Assembly: GCA_903887655.1 (NCBI GenBank)
Contig: CAISQQ010000085.1
Location: forward strand, 1 to 6,141
DNA length: 6,141 bases
Source: an uncultured Burkholderiales bacterium
Lineage (GTDB): Bacteria; Pseudomonadota; Gammaproteobacteria; Burkholderiales; Burkholderiaceae_C
Direction of reading: 5' to 3'
Part shown: piece after piece, positions 5,973 to 6,141 of the stretch
Layout: every line of letters begins with the position of its first letter
Numbering within the stretch: the stretch's first letter is position 1
Notes under the pieces: model-generated
Told to the model about the DNA's origin: nothing
Database searches by the model: none
The model's input: only the letters and a program-made list of their open reading frames with translations
Program-made: the position numbers and the translations under genes

Positions 5973-5982
5973 CACCTCCAAC

Positions 5983-6141
5983 ATGTCAAGAAAACCCAAA
6001 AAAGGCTATTACGTACAAGGCGTCTTTATCGCCTTGGGCAGCGAGCTCGACCTTGCCTATAAACGCGAGCTCAAAGGCACCGATGCGGCCAGCAAAACCG
6101 ATCTCAAGCGAGAAAGCACGGAGCGACAAAAGCTCGGTGAG
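5983..6141 (+). CDS. darP: Ribosome biogenesis factor DarP (YjgA/DUF615), 5' part (3' end outside window)
   Basis: Fifty-three codons are visible, running open off the right edge. The sequence begins MSRKPKKGYYVQGVFIALGS and continues with ELDLAYKRELKG and the family-typical KTDLKRESTERQKLGE. The latter matches the SEIKRDAEELKRLGAEI region of E. coli YjgA (about 180 residues). YjgA/DarP is a cytoplasmic factor that binds late 50S precursors and promotes peptidyl-transferase-centre maturation. The divergent pairing with pmbA is also found in E. coli and supports the call. No Shine-Dalgarno precedes ATG 5983; instead the upstream bases are pyrimidine-rich. Identification is from the N-terminal third only. 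Confidence 0.85.
   Translation, partial: MSRKPKKGYYVQGVFIALGSELDLAYKRELKGTDAASKTDLKRESTERQKLGE

Noticed and set aside
1..6141. A novel defence, mobile or biosynthetic system
   Set aside because: All seven complete or partial genes other than the hydrolase belong to known core families, and no transposase, integrase, toxin-antitoxin pair, spaced repeat array or tRNA-bounded insertion was seen.

Overview
This is an ordinary chromosomal housekeeping stretch, most likely from a betaproteobacterium of the order Burkholderiales, probably Comamonadaceae. The basis is the protein style (YajQ, PlsY, PmbA and DarP variants), the fairly high GC content and the pmbA/darP divergent pair. The assignment rests on recalled family sequences, not on a search. 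I see no insertion sequence, phage gene, CRISPR array, tRNA or rRNA.

Layout. Left edge: the 3' two thirds of yajQ (+), cut by the window start, converges on plsY (-), which makes glycerolipid precursors. A 174-base divergent gap with a good sigma70-type promoter leads into a two-gene unit (+): an alpha/beta hydrolase overlapping by 4 bases a YhiN/HI0933-type flavoprotein, the family recently shown in E. coli to make dihydrouridine in 23S rRNA (RdsA). A strong promoter whose -10 box contains the flavoprotein stop codon then drives rpsU (ribosomal protein bS21). A convincing intrinsic terminator follows rpsU, then yqeY (GatB/YqeY domain). A 13-bp hairpin containing the yqeY stop codon separates it from the convergent pmbA/tldE (-). 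Right edge: darP/yjgA (+), divergent from pmbA and cut by the window end.

Functional theme. From about 2.2 kb to the right end, several genes touch the ribosome or protein quality control: putative 23S rRNA modification, bS21, an amidotransferase-like helper protein, the TldD partner PmbA, and the 50S maturation factor DarP. The rpsU-yqeY pair resembles the start of the macromolecular-synthesis operon (rpsU-dnaG-rpoD), but dnaG and rpoD do not follow here.

No new multi-gene system is evident. The points worth a second look are regulatory: near-leaderless arrangements at several start codons, a possible 15-codon leader ORF coupled to pmbA, a copy of the 16S rRNA 3' tail just before darP, a terminator between rpsU and yqeY, and an apparently missing canonical catalytic acid in the hydrolase.
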